Source: Euwallacea fornicatus
Taxonomy: Eukaryota > Arthropoda > Insecta > Coleoptera > Curculionidae
NCBI RefSeq assembly: GCF_040115645.1
Contig: NC_089567.1
Span: 1,860,001-1,924,000, forward strand
Direction of reading: 5' to 3'
DNA: 64,000 bases
This document shows, piece by piece, positions 10,335-22,899 of the stretch; within the stretch, counting starts at the first letter, position 1; each line of letters opens with the position of its first letter. The position numbers and the translations under genes are program-made. The notes beneath the pieces are model-generated. The model was given only the letters and a program-made list of their open reading frames with translations, did no database searches and was not told the DNA's origin.

Positions 10335-12028
10335 TTTGATGCTTCCTTGTTCAGTTTTGTTTAATAGCTTCTAGGAATTTTTGGATGTTCAAGCGTCGGT
10401 TTTTCCGCAGAAAATTGGCCAAAGAATTTAAGCCTTGTTTACACTTTAAAATGTGTCCCTTTTCCAAGAAGTATCGATTACTGGCATGTTTTGTAAACAT
10501 TGCGTTTAAAAGGGACTCGGGCTACACACGGAATCAACTGAATTGTTTTGTTTACCTATAGAGCAGTTGAATGAGGTATGAATTCTTTCTTGTTTTCGTT
10601 TCGTATGTTATTATGAACGTTGTTATTCATTTCATTTGGCTTACTGCCTTCCTTAATGTATGACTAACAACTGTGATAATTGGTAGTAAACAATTCTTGG
10701 AGGTGTGTCCAATCTGAATTATTGGTAAATTAATAGTCAAAGGCATCTCTTTTATTGAACCTGAATCCCCCATTTCTTGCATGTTTTTCATTTAGTTTTC
10801 TTGGAATTAAGTATGGGAACTAAACAGGGATCTTCTCTGAAATCAATATTAAGACTCCGTGAAAAACTCCTCTGATAACTGCAACAAAGAGGTATGATGC
10901 CAATCCAGGAAATTACATACATATGTGGGTAGTGGATTTTATTTTTGTTGGGAATCGAAAGTTGCTAGAATTGGCCAAAACTTTACTCTGCGTTCATTAT
11001 TTCTATTGAAATAGAAAAACATCTCTGTTCTCACTGTTGTCATATCTGTAAAAATTGTTTCTCTGGTGATGTTATTAGGAATTAAAAACCTGGCCTTATT
11101 CTCCTCAAGTAGATTGTCGGTAATAGACACTTTGCATCTCAATTCCTCTAATAAAACTACTGTTTTGTAGCTTTTTTTTTAAAGTCTTATTCTTTATCCT
11201 ATTTGAAACTTAGGTTGACACTGTTTATTTTACATTTTTATTTGAATTTTTTTCACAAGTTGACACTTATCTGGATCTTGCTGTAAATAAATTCCTCTTT
11301 TAAGTGTAAGAACATTTTATAAATTTTTTATATTGAAAAAAGTTGATATTTCTGTATGTTTACTAGTCCCGTCACAACGTCCTTGTGTTTCTTGATGGTT
11401 ATTATGCCATAAATTACTGTTCTGTTAGGTAATATGTGGTTTGGCTGTGATCTAAAAGAAATGAGGCTATTATTTAAATGAAATGCATACCACATCAATT
11501 CATTTGTTCATAGTGGTTTGGTGTTCTCGATGAGAAAGAATTTTTATATAATAACACCAGGCATCTTGTCTAGTTGTTCTACTGGATACTGTTGACTGCA
11601 TTTCAAGATTAGCAATTTGGTGATTTAAGACTACTTTTGAGATAACTTTTCACAGAATTTCTTCGAGTACAAGTTTGTAATATCCCATGTATTTCTATAG
11701 CAGTATATTAATTTAATTTTAATCGTTTTTATCAAAGTTATTCTTAGCAATCATTAACAGTAATGTAAATCATTACAGAATTCACACATTAAACAGAATA
11801 ACATTGACAATAACTAGGTTCTGAAATTGTTTTGCTACTGTCAAGACTACATTGGGAATGAAGTGGAATTATATGTAAAAAAGTTTCATAGAGAAAAGTA
11901 AACTTATAACTTTCAAAAATCAAAACCAACAACATGAAAGCCATAGTAACTCGGGTTAAACACTCGGGCAATTGCCTATTAATGCAGGTTTTCTTGAATT
12001 AATTAATAATTCCTTTAACATTGACAAT
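10335..12028. other. REPTOR first intron, left part
   Basis: AT-rich intron sequence with no coding or repeat structure that I can name. Confidence 0.4.
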
Positions 12029-12031
12029 ATA

Positions 12032-13593
12032 CAGTTGTGGTCATAATTATAGCAACTTTAAAAAATTTTACATAGTTTAGCCATAATGGCCTAAATTCAA
12101 AACATATTTTTAGAATATGTTTAATACACGACTGATGGTGTTTAAAATGAATAAAAACAAAACAACATTTCGTATATAAAAATATAAAAAAACATTTCTT
12201 TAACGCTGGACAAAAATATAGCAACTTTTGGAATGTATTACATTTTATTTATTACAAAAACTAATCAGATAATAATTGTTTTTAAGTTAATATTTTGTGT
12301 AATATCCTTTCTGTTGAATAACTTCTATATATCTTCGTGGCATTGATTCTATTAATTTGTTAATATAATTGATGTCAATACTTCGCTAGGCTTTTTGAAC
12401 TGTTTGAAATAAATCCTTCAAATTTGAATATCTTTTATGACATAATTGATTATCATTAGAATCCCATAAGTTTTCTATAGGATTAAGGTCTGGAGATTGC
12501 GATAGTTAAGGAAAAAACTTCAATCTTTTGCTGTCTAAACCATTCTGACACAAGTTTCGATTTGTGCTTAGGGTCGTTGTCTTGTTGGAAAATATTTATT
12601 ATTGGTATTATTTCATCAAGATAAGGTTGTAGATGATTCCTTAATATATCTCTGTACATAAAACGATCCACACGACCTTTTATTTGATGAATCAGACTCA
12701 TCCCAAAACTAGAGAAATATCCCCAAACCACAATCGAGCCCTCACTACATTTTACAATTGGTAAAATAAACTTTTTGTTTAAACTTGTACCTTTGGAACG
12801 TCTAACATACGATGGTCTATTACTTTTAAGTAAATTGAATTTGAACTCATCGCTGAACACTACCAATTTCCACTGCTCAGGTGTCCAGTTATGATGATTT
12901 CACGCGAAAGCTAAGCGAACCTTTACATTTTTATTTGACAACAATGGTTTTTTCATAGGTCTTGTACCATATAATTCACTCTTGACCAACCTTCTTCTCA
13001 CCGTTTTGGAATTGATATTCTCAAATATCATTTCTTCTAAATTTGATTTTTTTTGTGTGGATGAGAGAAATGTATTATTTTTGGACATTCTTATTATACA
13101 TCTATCAGTGTGTGGTGTTGTTTTCCTCACGCGTCTTGAATTTGTTGAGGCTGCTACATCTCCTGTTTGTTTAAATTTTCTAATAATTCGCGACACAACT
13201 GGTGTATTCAAGCAGAAACTCTTTGCGATATCAATTTGCTTTTCTCCATTTTCATAGCATTAAATTATAATATTTCTAAGTTCTAAGGAAACTGTTTTGT
13301 CCATGACCCACGGTGAAAATCACAATATAAATGTACTAAAATGAAAAAATATTCTTTCAAGTGCCCTTGGGTCAATTCAATGCATCAAATTCTAAAAGTT
13401 GCTATATTTTTGTCCAGCGCTAAAGAAATGTTTCTTATATTTTTATGTACGAAATGTTGTTGTTTGGTTTTCATGCATTTTAAACATCAACAGTCGTGTA
13501 TTAAACATATTCTAAAAAGATGTTTTGACTTTAGGTCATTATGGCTAAAATATGTAAAATTTTTAAAAGTTGCCGCAATTAAAACCGCTACTG
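12032..13593 (-). mobile_element. Tc1-like transposon with about 215-bp inverted repeats
   Basis: The left end CAGTTGTGGTCATAATTATA (12032 on, preceded by TA) and its roughly 210-bp continuation match, reversed, the stretch 13377-13593. Shared blocks include AAAAATATAGCAACTTTTGG, GCTGGACAAAAATATAGCAA and ACTGATGGTGTTTAAAATGA with a few changes. The right flanking TA has been lost. The element encodes a Tc1-family transposase on the minus strand and sits in the first intron of REPTOR. Confidence 0.9.
12287..13304 (-). pseudogene. Tc1-family (DD34E) transposase, two stops and one frameshift
   Basis: Reads from ATG at 13304 (MDKTVSLELRN) through a helix-turn-helix (QIDIAKSF, VVSRIIRKFKQTG), the second HTH region with TVRRRLVKSELYG, then the catalytic core: FSDEFKFNL (first Asp), IFQQDNDPKHKSKL (second Asp) and QSPDLNPIENLWD (Glu), ending at TAA 12287-12289 after YIEVIQQKGYYTKY. 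All three acidic catalytic residues are still there. Damage seen: an early stop near 13261, a TGA near 12900 after RLAFA, one frameshift near 12505, and one stop after VQKA. It is a fairly young dead copy. Confidence 0.9.
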
Positions 13594-14780
13594 GACATAT
13601 ATGGCATCATTTTATACAAAAATGAAGAAAACTGAATTTTCTTTCGTGCTACGTTATAAAAAAAAAACACCATTCTATTTGAAAATATTTAAAAAATTCA
13701 AGTTGAAAAGGTGAAAATTTAAGTTGTTATTGTGAATACCCTGTATGTATTTTTGCCTCAATAAATAATACCGCCTGCCAAGGTGATCTTACATGAAAAT
13801 TTATCCTAAATTTATCAAAAGCCAAATTAAGCTAACGGCGGCATTAATGTTTTTATGAGGCACTGTAAATGTCTAATATTTCTTTAAAAACGTCATAGCC
13901 TTGAGCCGTTGCATCCCACGGTGAAAAAATCTAGGAACTAACACAGAATAAAAAGAAGGTTCTGTTACATGAAAAAATGCAGAACACCCTGTAGGGTTGT
14001 CACTAATTTTATCAATTACCTCCGTTAGCCCCATATACGTCCCCATAATAAATTTTTTATGAAATCGCAGCGAAGCTCAGGATTTCGAGGGGCTTTTAAA
14101 TGGACACGAGGTATATCATTTCACATTTCATATCGAATTTAAATCTAAAACCGAACCAAAAAATATTGCTTATCATCATCAAGTTTTAGACCCCAATTGT
14201 CCTTACTTAATGTATCATTCTCAAATCGTTTATTGATAAGTTTCCCGCCTTAGGAATGCATCAAACTTAGTTTTCAATAGAATATAAAGCCGGTAATATT
14301 AGAAGTTGCTCATGTAGATAAGTTATAAAAATAGATAAGGTTGATAAAAGGAGAAACTTTATTTAGACACAAAGCATTTTTAGTTAGAAATAGTTAGAAA
14401 TATGTTTAATCTACTCGTGTTAAATTATAATTAACTTAAAAGATTAGATTGATTCAAATTCGGGTTTCCATATAATGAGTGAAATGAGGAATCTTATTAT
14501 GTTAGGATCTATTTATAGCGTTCTTTTTTCAAAGTATGTAAAATTCAAGTACGTAGAGAGAATAAAGGGCAGACTTCATAAATGTAACATTTCTTTTTTC
14601 TGAGATTTTCATTCAGTGCCTATACCCTGCCTCTGTCAATTTCTTAATCTGGTTTCGATTCATTATTTTTTCGTCGTAAGAAAACACTCTTAATCGATTT
14701 TTAGAGACATTGTAACTAGATTTTTACCAAATTTCGTTGTTGTGTCGCGTGTATGATCTGGGATGTGCTAGATCAGTTAA
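13594..14780. other. REPTOR first intron, middle part
   Basis: AT-rich, no gene recognised. Repeat-like GC patches near 13900-14110 cannot be assigned to a family. Confidence 0.4.
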
Positions 14781-14788
14781 TCACCTAC

Positions 14789-14883
14789 TTGAAAATCTAA
14801 GTATGCGCTTAAATCCGAACAATCTCCCATTTCACTAGCTACTTTCAAGGTTTGTTTCATTGCAGCTTGCCAACTGAATCCAT
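14789..14883 (-). CDS. Candidate orphan exon on the minus strand
   Basis: A 95-nt stretch with a good acceptor (ATTATTGCAG before 14883) and a consensus donor (CAA then GTAGGT after 14789) on the minus strand. It stays open, encoding G-FSWQAAMKQTLKVASEMG and then DCSDLSAYLDFQ (incoming phase 1, outgoing phase 0), and its composition looks coding compared with the AT-rich surroundings. No neighbouring exon on this strand was found in 13.6-15.9 kb, and I do not recognise the protein. It could be part of a gene nested in the REPTOR intron with distant exons, a captured exon, or chance. Confidence 0.3.
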
Positions 14884-14889
14884 CTGCAA

Positions 14890-15873
14890 TAATTAAAATA
14901 TTAATACTACATAGTATCATACAATATAGTATTCTGTTTGTCATTAAGGAAATGATAGGTGAAATCAATTAGCAACATTGTCTTGAACTTGACACTGATC
15001 TTATATTCATGTCTTATTCCCACAAGTTTAGTATTATTATTTTTATTAGCCACGTGCTTGCACTATGATATCGCCTCTGTATATAAAAAAGGAAGATTTA
15101 TCCCAAATGAATTTTGAGCAGTGTTTAAATAGGTCTTGTCAACATCTGCTTTATCTCAATTATTAAATAAATATATGATAAATATTGATATGATAATTAT
15201 TTTTATAGCAAAGTACCGTAATGTCTGCCTTATATTTAGCTTAAGCTGAAATTCTGAGGCCCTTTATATTAATTACAGATTACCCACAGGTGACTTGTTT
15301 ATGTGTAGCAGAAAATAATAGAAGTGCATTTAGATAATTGCTTGCTGGTATATTACAACAATTCGGGATATACTAGGGACTTAATTATTGTTCTATTAAA
15401 AACTTTGTTCCTTTCTGCTAATTTGCAATAAAAGCTATGTTGAAAACCGGTTTAAAGTGTCGAGAAAATTAATGGAATTCCACGTAAGGTATGCAGAACT
15501 CAAGCCATAGGCATTACGTTCATTACTCTACTCAACTTTATTAAAATATATGCGATATGCTATTATAATATTATTGTAACAAACACTACATAATGCTAAT
15601 GGTTCAATATCTTCAGGCGAAACAATAACACAAGTTGTTTTGGCTGCGATCAATGATAATTCAACTATTTTCTTATAGTAAATAAGACATTTTCGGCGCT
15701 AACATGCTTTTTTACTTATAAACAAAATTATTCTCAAAATTAAAGTCACCTTTGAGCTTAAAAATAATTTTAAATGACGCTTAGTGATTAATTCTGAGAA
15801 GAAAGATCGTAAGATCACAAACCACTGCATATTAAACAATAAGCGGCGAAATAAATAAATAATATTTTTATAG
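14890..15873. other. REPTOR first intron, right part
   Basis: AT-rich intron sequence ending in the acceptor TTTTTATAG at 15865-15873. Nothing else recognised. Confidence 0.45.
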
Positions 15874-15877
15874 AACT

Positions 15878-18800
15878 ATGGGTGATTTTCACGACTATAA
15901 CTTGGATCCAGGAATTACAGTGAAGCAGGAACCAATCAACGAAACCAACGTCATGATTACCTCAGCCTCAGTCCCTATTCCGGTTCGTAGGGATCTCCCA
16001 GACTATAGAGATTATATTTTTGAATTGGAGAATTCACAAAGTCCTTTGTATGGAACTATAGGTAAATCCCACCTTAATTCTACACTTCAAATAGTGATGC
16101 GTAGCGCATTTTAGTGTTCTGGCAAGAATGGCGCCGTAATGATATTTACCTAATTTTGGCGCCTATACTAATAGTTTTTATAATTAAAACGACTATATTT
16201 CATATTTAAAAGGGTATTTGTGGTAAAATGAATTTCAATTCGCAATAAGTTATGAAGTGAAAAGAGATACCTCTACTAAACGATTCAGTTAATTGATGGA
16301 ACCAACAACAATGGTTGCTATAGTTCTACAGACACGAGGTATAGTTTGGATTTGTTCCAAATTTCTGTCATTTGGCTCAATTTTTGTTAATAAAATACTT
16401 GCGAGCCATGAATTGAGAAAGAAAAACAAGGCGCTTTCAATTGGTCCTCTAAAACTACACTTCTTCACCTATTTAACCGGCTTCATAACTCCGCTAATTA
16501 TCCAAATCCTTGTTGCGAGTAACAAAGAAGACTCGTCTCGTAAACAATTCTTCTAGAAAAACTCCACAAGTTAATATGATGTTTCAGGATTTTCATCGGA
16601 CCAAACTCTATCACCAACAAACACATATGACACTTACTGGGAGAATCGTATCATAACTAATGAAGAAATGCTCAAGTCTGAAGCGCTTATACACATGGAT
16701 GAAGACGATATCTTTCAAGTTGATAAAGCTGATCTTATACAAGGTAGTGATTTGGTTTTATATATCAGCATTTCAGTGGTGTGAAACATTGCTATTATAG
16801 GCCCCACATTAGCAGAATTGAACGCAAATGATGATAATTTCCTGGGAGACTTGAACTTTGATGATTTATTATTGCCTAATGACTCCAATTACACAACTCT
16901 GGAATCTACTTCGAGTCCCTATAGTTTCAACATTGGGAATATGACTAATAATAATCAGTTTATTGGGGCCTCCTCTTGTCCTCAAGGTAAGTACTTATGT
17001 TTTTTTTATCAGTACCTTAAATGTATTTCATTCTTAAATAGGTTTGATGGTTTATAAAGATTTAGACGCAGCTTCGGGAACTACCAGTGGGAATTTTGAT
17101 GTCAGTCCTAAGACTCCTGTTTCTGCTTTGTCTCCAGGTATTTATACATTTAAATTTAGTGGTGTCTTTGGCACAGTTCCAGACGGTTTGTTTTATTTGA
17201 AGTTTGCACTCAATTAGCCTGTACTGAGTTCAAAATTGGAATTTCCAGGAAGCCCTGCAAGTTCCAGTTCTTCTATTTTAACGTCGCAATCATCCCCCAT
17301 GCGGTCGCATAATGCGCAACCCAAACAAAGTACTCTTCATGATCTACTTATGCGGAAGGACAAATGTGAATCTTCACCTGAAAGATCACTATTGGGTAGC
17401 TCATACATGACAAATATTTATTCAAATTTTCTATCTACTTTTTTCGGTTACAGGCCAATCTGTACCCTCCACAAGAAATACCTCTCTCCACTCACCTAAC
17501 TTGAAAATCTCTCGAGGCCAAGCATCGAGATTGTCCTCCTCTGCTCCCACGCATCTTGGCCTTGAACAAATATGGCAGAGGCGGGAACCCCGAAAGCATT
17601 TGTTATCAACTAGGTATGAACAACGGTTTGGCAGGCATTTTGATGGGTATTTGAATGCCAATGTCTGTATTAGTTCGTTAGCCGAATGTGGTTCAACTTC
17701 GTCTCTGTCAACTGGTGGCATTCTCAGTCCGGATCTTCACGATTATTCACACGATGAATATGAAAGCGATGAAGACAGTGATGGACATTATGAAGATTAT
17801 TCGTCTGACAATAGTAAGTTCAGCATTCGTTTTGGGCGAAAAGTGATGTTTACCTATATCGCTTTGCGTACTGAATATTCTTATGAATAAATTATGCATT
17901 ATTAATTACCACTTTCAGGTTTAAGAAAAATTTGAAGTTTACTGAAATATCCTTTAAATAGCGGAAATCAGTAATATTTCAAGGCTAAATGTATCGTACA
18001 TTATTTCCTGTATGAAAAAAGTAAAAACGGTTATAGATAGACGATTTTACCCAGAATACGATAGTATTCTTTAAACAAATTATTATTCGTCATTTCGATG
18101 ATGGTGACTTCTAATTTTTGAAAAGAAAATATTACACACAGTATAGGGTGTTTCATTTAAAAAAATTCACTCGAGATCGAGGATTTTTGTGTGAAATTCA
18201 CGTGCAGATGATATAATCCGAGTAAACTAACTTACATCGTATTTTTACAAGTAATGAGATCATCAGCTTAGGAGCAAACTACTATTGTTGGCGTTACTGC
18301 GGTTTGTTGCGATGAAAAAATCATGAAATGATGTTAGAATGTCAATTTCCGTGCCACTTTGCATTCGGCAGTGGTTTTTCTTGCTGAATGTAATTATATT
18401 AGATTTTGCAAAGCGAACGAATATTCTCTATGTATTATTTAAAGTGTCAAACTTCGAGGTAATCGTCAAGTTTATCAAAACACCTAATTTGTTCTAATAT
18501 TTTGAAATTGTAGATCTATTTTAATACTAAATCGTCTTTGTACTAATAGTGATGTAGTTTTACAAACGTATGATAGATTCCAGCACGTTTGGGGAATAAC
18601 AGGCACTTAAATTACATGATAATGGCTGATATAATTTATTTTTAAAAAAGCTTTAGCTATTGATGTAAATCAATGTTTATGTACTATGTATAGTGGCAGC
18701 CATAAAATTAAGAATACCCACTTGTTTTTCTGAAATTGAAATACATTGATAAAATTTGGCAACATAATAACTATGTTCTTTTTGTATATGGGAATCTTGA

Positions 18801-21800
18801 AGCTCTATTGTATAAGAAGTTACGGAATTCCCATGTTTTATGAAAATACTATAGCAGTTAGCGTATTTCAAGTATCGATAGATAGCCTACACTAAATTAA
18901 AAATGCTGCTGCGTTCAGCACACCTATTGGTGATAATTTGTGAAAGTTTTTGTAAAATTGAAATTTTGAGTACTAATTAAATGTAGAAAATAGTAGGAAA
19001 ATAAACAAGTTGCACATCAGAGCTTAGAGAATTAATTATTAGTTCAAAGTCTTTTGGGATGTCGTATAAGAATATTGCAATATTACTATAAAATGCACTA
19101 AAACAATCATTTTTCATATGATTAAACCTTTTAAGGAGCATTAAACAACATAAAACCTGCCATATAAAAAAATAATTCTAGCAAATCGGAACCTGGAATA
19201 AATTGACAAATTGTGAGACTTTCTTGTTAAAATCCCATGTTGACGGTGGTTAATATGCAGAAAGAATTTTCCCAAAAAGTGTGAAAATGAAATAAAAACT
19301 CTGTATCATTCGTTCAAACAACTAAACGTCGTCTGAATGAAGTCAATTTATACGGACGAGTCGCGTGTCAAAAACCGATGATTTGGAAAAAATCGCACGA
19401 CTACAATACAGTATGTTGAAGATCATAAAGCATGGCCTTTGTACTAGCGAAAATACGTTCTTTGATCTGATGATCATACAAAAATCCATCAGACGGAATC
19501 AGATGGAAAACAGTATATGTTGTATCTTTCAAACCAAGATTTATAATTCCAAGTACACCACAACCACAGTGAAATATGAACGTGGATTAATTAAAATTTG
19601 CGGATGTTTTTTCTTGAATAAGTCTTATTCATAAAATTGAGAGTATAATGAATCAATTCCAATATACGAACATTATGGAGATTATTGCTACCGTATGTCG
19701 AAGAGAACTGACCTGTAATTTGGACATTTTAACAAGACAACAATAAAAAACATACGGAAGCTAGATTCGTGCTTGGTTCAACGAAAATCCCGTCCCTTCT
19801 AAAATAACCTTCCTGTAGTCTGGATTTTAATAAGACTGAAAATTTTTAGAACCTTGTAAATAAGGCTATGAGATCACAAAACGTCTAAAATATTCCAAAT
19901 TTATTCGACGCTGTTAAGCAAGTGCGGTACTCTATTCTTAGGGAATTTGTCAGACACTAATAGTCTATGCCGAAAAGTATTTTTTTTAGTTTTGATTATT
20001 GCAATATTCTTAAAATTGGCATTATTGACTTCTCTTACGATCAAATAAAAGTCGTTAAAAAAATTAGGGATTTTTTAAGGTTTACTTCCAAGGAGTTATT
20101 TTTTCTATTTTTTTTATATGTCGTTCTCAGTTTTATGACCGCTGCTATTTATATTTTATTTCATATCGAATAACTAGGCGACAAGAAAAAACGCTTTTGT
20201 GAATGCGGGTCCTTTGCGTATTATATGTAACTTACTATGCAATAAATATTTAATTTTTCCATATACTTTCATTTGGATGGCTCTTCAGATCTATATTTAT
20301 GTCATAGATTCTGATGACGACGATGACAGTCCTAAGAGTTCCAAGAAGGAAAAATATTTCTGGCAGTACAATATCCAATCCAAAGGACCGAAAGGCCAAA
20401 GATTAGTCATGAAGTGCAAAATGGAGGATCCGCACGTGCTCAATGAAGTTACCGATCCAGTGTTTAGTCCAAATTGTTCGGTTAGAGGCATAAAACACAG
20501 TGGTAAGTTATTTATTACCGAGTCAGAAACGTAATAAAAATTGAACAATTTTAGAAAAAGAAATTTCTCTGATTATTCACATATTTAACATCGAGTAAAC
20601 ATTCAGTAAAACATATAGTCAAGAAAGTTGTGAAACATCAGCGTAATTGTTTTATGAAATAAAACTATAATCTTACAACTTTCTTAACCTCATCTTTTGT
20701 TAAACGGTTTATGCAAACTAACTCATTGAAATACCAAACGTCAGGTAAGGCACGTAAAGGTGACGGAAACGATCTGACGCCAAATCCACGTAAACTCTTT
20801 AACATCGGCAAAGAACTCGATAAACTTGGGCGGACAATCAACGACATGACGCCGGTGAGTGAGTTACCCTTCAACGTCCGGCCGAACTCTCGAAAAGAGA
20901 AAAATAAATTGGCCTCGAGAGCCTGCCGACTGAAGAAGAAAGCTCAACACGAAGCGAATAAGATTAAGCTGAGCGGACTTGAACATGAACATAGTAAGTA
21001 CCAATCCATAAAAGTTTTTAATGGTTTGAATGTTATTGTAAATTTACCTAGAGGACATAATTTTCATAATAACTTTGTCGTGGGGACTCGATTTCGCTTA
21101 TGTTCTTCTTTTCTGTTAAACTTACTCTATACAGGCATCCCGTATTTTTATGGGAGTCATCTCTTTTATTTTGTGAACCTCCGTATGGTCCACTATGGAT
21201 GTGTGTATTGAGTATGGATCATTTTGGTATTTTGGACATGTTAACAGTAGCCCAAAATGTCGAAATAACAGCTAGGCGCCATTTTATTTAGTTCGATAAG
21301 GCTACTTCATTTAAAATATTTTCAATATAGGGACACTTCAGTTTATACCGGAACTACACCCCAAAGTTGCAATCACATAAGTGAAACACCTTAAAGTAAC
21401 ACTCGTATAAATTTAACTTTGGGATTGGAAGGATGATTGTGATTCTCATCTGAAGTGATGATTCTCATATCTACTTTGCTCAGATGGAGAAACTTCGCAG
21501 ATTGGTAAATTAATAGATTAGTTAATAATTTCTGTTTTCAGGACGGTATATGAATACCATACAGCAATTAAAGCAGCTTATCGCCGTCAAAGTGAAAGAA
21601 CATAACCCTGAAAGGCGAGAAGAAATGGCTAGAACAATAGACAAAATTAGTAAATCATGTATAAGTAAGTATTACACAAGTTATCTATATAGATACATGT
21701 ATGCATAATATACACTCGAACTCTGTTATAAAAAACACGAGACCAGAAATTTTATTCGTTATAGCGGGGCGTTCGTTATATCTGATTCTAGTTAATATGT

Positions 21801-22744
21801 ATATGTACATACATATTATGTTCGCATTAAAAATCCTTATATGTTGTTTTTTTTTTGTATTTGTCTATACATAGTTAAGACTTGTATACCAGTTGAAACG
21901 AAAAGAAAGGAAAAAAGAACTCATCTCTTTTATCTATACCTATTTAATACAGTGTAATACATCATATTACAACTACATACAATCATACTATTTATTTTAT
22001 ACTGTAAAATAAGCAGTTATTTTATTTTGCATTTTGTTTTTAATAAGAGAATGTCTTTCTATATAGCCATATAATTTGTTAAAAATCGGTTGTTAGCAAA
22101 TCGTTATCCATTTTGATATATTCTTCTAGATCACATTATTATGCTTTCTAACCCACTCTGTCAATGGAACATCTCCTTCGTCATCTTGATCCATGAGTTC
22201 CTCTTGCTCTCGAAAATCCAAAATGGCGAAAAAACAATAACAATTTAATACATGGGGATTCACTTGTGTCGAAATCATTCCGACAAAAAAAATCCCTAAA
22301 ACTAGCCTAATAAATTCTTCAGGATGGTCTTTTCAATAGATATTAGTTCGTCATGATCGATTGAACTTACGAATTATTCTTCAAAAAGCGTTCGCTAAAA
22401 TCGATTTTCGTTATAACTGTGTTCGTTATTCCGAAAGAATAATATGTAATTAAATAGACACTCTGTGCATTCCTGACATTTAGTTTGTTAAAGGTGACCG
22501 TTCGTTATATTCCAGGTCTGCGATAACCGAGTTTGAGTGTACAAATTTAATTTTATAATTTAAAAAAATTGCATTTGTTTCTCTAATACTAATTCTGATA
22601 TTATCTCACTAGAAATGTAATTTATTTTTAGGAGGAAAAGTGGCAGGCTGTTCCACCGATTACGTAAACAGGGTCCTCGACAAAATCAAAGCAGGTAGCA
22701 GCGGTAACACCGCTCTGGCCACTAGTTTTACTGACGACTTATAG
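15878..22744 (+). CDS. REPTOR: REPTOR / CREBRF-type bZIP transcription factor (complete, eleven coding exons)
   Basis: Coding exons: 15878-16061, 16588-16743, 16801-16986, 17042-17137, 17249-17395, 17454-17613, 17674-17813, 20308-20502, 20745-20993, 21542-21664 and 22632-22744; joined they give 582 residues. Landmarks: PTLAELN (resembling PTLAQLN of CREBRF) near residue 115; LEQIWQRREPRKHLL near 295; an acidic run (DEYESDEDSDGHYEDY) near 340, followed by KKEKYFWQYN; DLTPNPRKL and DMTPVSELPF at 430-465; the basic region NKLASRACRLKKK with Asn475 and Arg483; a short weak zipper; and DYVNRVLDKI near the end. Order and motifs are those of vertebrate CREBRF and its fly orthologue REPTOR, which is held in the cytosol by TORC1 phosphorylation and enters the nucleus on starvation to activate stress genes with the partner REPTOR-BP. 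Ten internal introns are listed by these exons; nine are phase 1. The family assignment is firm; regulation here is by homology. Confidence 0.95.
17614..17673 (+). other. REPTOR: REPTOR intron 6: 60 bp, multiple of three, no in-frame stop
   Basis: The intron starts GTATGA and ends TATTAG. If retained it would add 20 residues (starting RYEQRFGRHFDG) between the LEQIWQRREP block and the acidic region without breaking the frame. I treat it as an intron because the joined exons match the family better, but retention is possible. Confidence 0.55.
18691..20025 (+). mobile_element. Degenerate Tc1-like element in REPTOR intron 7
   Basis: The left end TAGTGGCAGCCATAAAATTA (18691) with AAGAATACCC following is echoed, reversed, by ATTCTTAAAATTGGCATTAT at about 20006-20025. 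Inside, on the plus strand, a broken Tc1 transposase can be followed: RRLNEVNLYGRVACQKP (about 19330-19378), SKFNLFGSDG as a degraded match (about 19462-19500), MNQFQYTNIMEII (about 19650-19688), RAWFNENPVPSK (about 19768-19802) and SMPK near the end (about 19964-19975). Many stops and shifts: an old copy, distinct from the one at 12-13.6 kb. Confidence 0.75.
21713..22539 (-). mobile_element. pogo/Tigger-type internally deleted element in the last REPTOR intron
   Basis: Ends CACTCGAACTCTGTTATA (21713) and, reversed, CACTCAAACTCGGTTATC (22539), both flanked by TA (21711-21712, 22540-22541), plus subterminal matches (TTCGTTATA blocks). In the middle, the minus strand still encodes MDQDDEGDVPLTEWVRKHNN (about 22135-22195), which resembles the acidic C-terminal part of pogo/jerky-type transposases. 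So this is an 827-bp derivative that lost most of its transposase. Confidence 0.75.
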
Positions 22745-22815
22745 ACTGTGCTCACTCCTGTGAGTACATCTGAATCTCTTCGAGATAACTGAATTCGTAG
22801 GTTACATTATTACTC

Positions 22816-22899
22816 AATTCCTTCAGTTTCGTTTTAAGTCATTGGTGATCTCGATGATTCGCATTGGCGTATGTTCTGGCAAAACAAACTGAAGGAATT
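22816..22899 (+). ncRNA. Stem-loop in the REPTOR 3' UTR
   Basis: Arm AATTCCTTCAGTTTCGTTTT (22816-22835) pairs with AAAACAAACTGAAGGAATT (22881-22899): 19 pairs with a single one-base bulge and a 45-nt loop, 72 nt after the stop codon. It could be a cis-acting mRNA element or a small-RNA precursor; the long loop and missing lower stem make a standard microRNA precursor uncertain. Confidence 0.5.

Noticed and set aside
14777..14968. Minus-strand frame that looks like a signal peptide followed by a short secreted peptide
   Set aside because: The hydrophobic part lies in intron-like AT-rich sequence ending in a polypyrimidine-AG acceptor, so only the downstream 95 nt were kept as a candidate exon.
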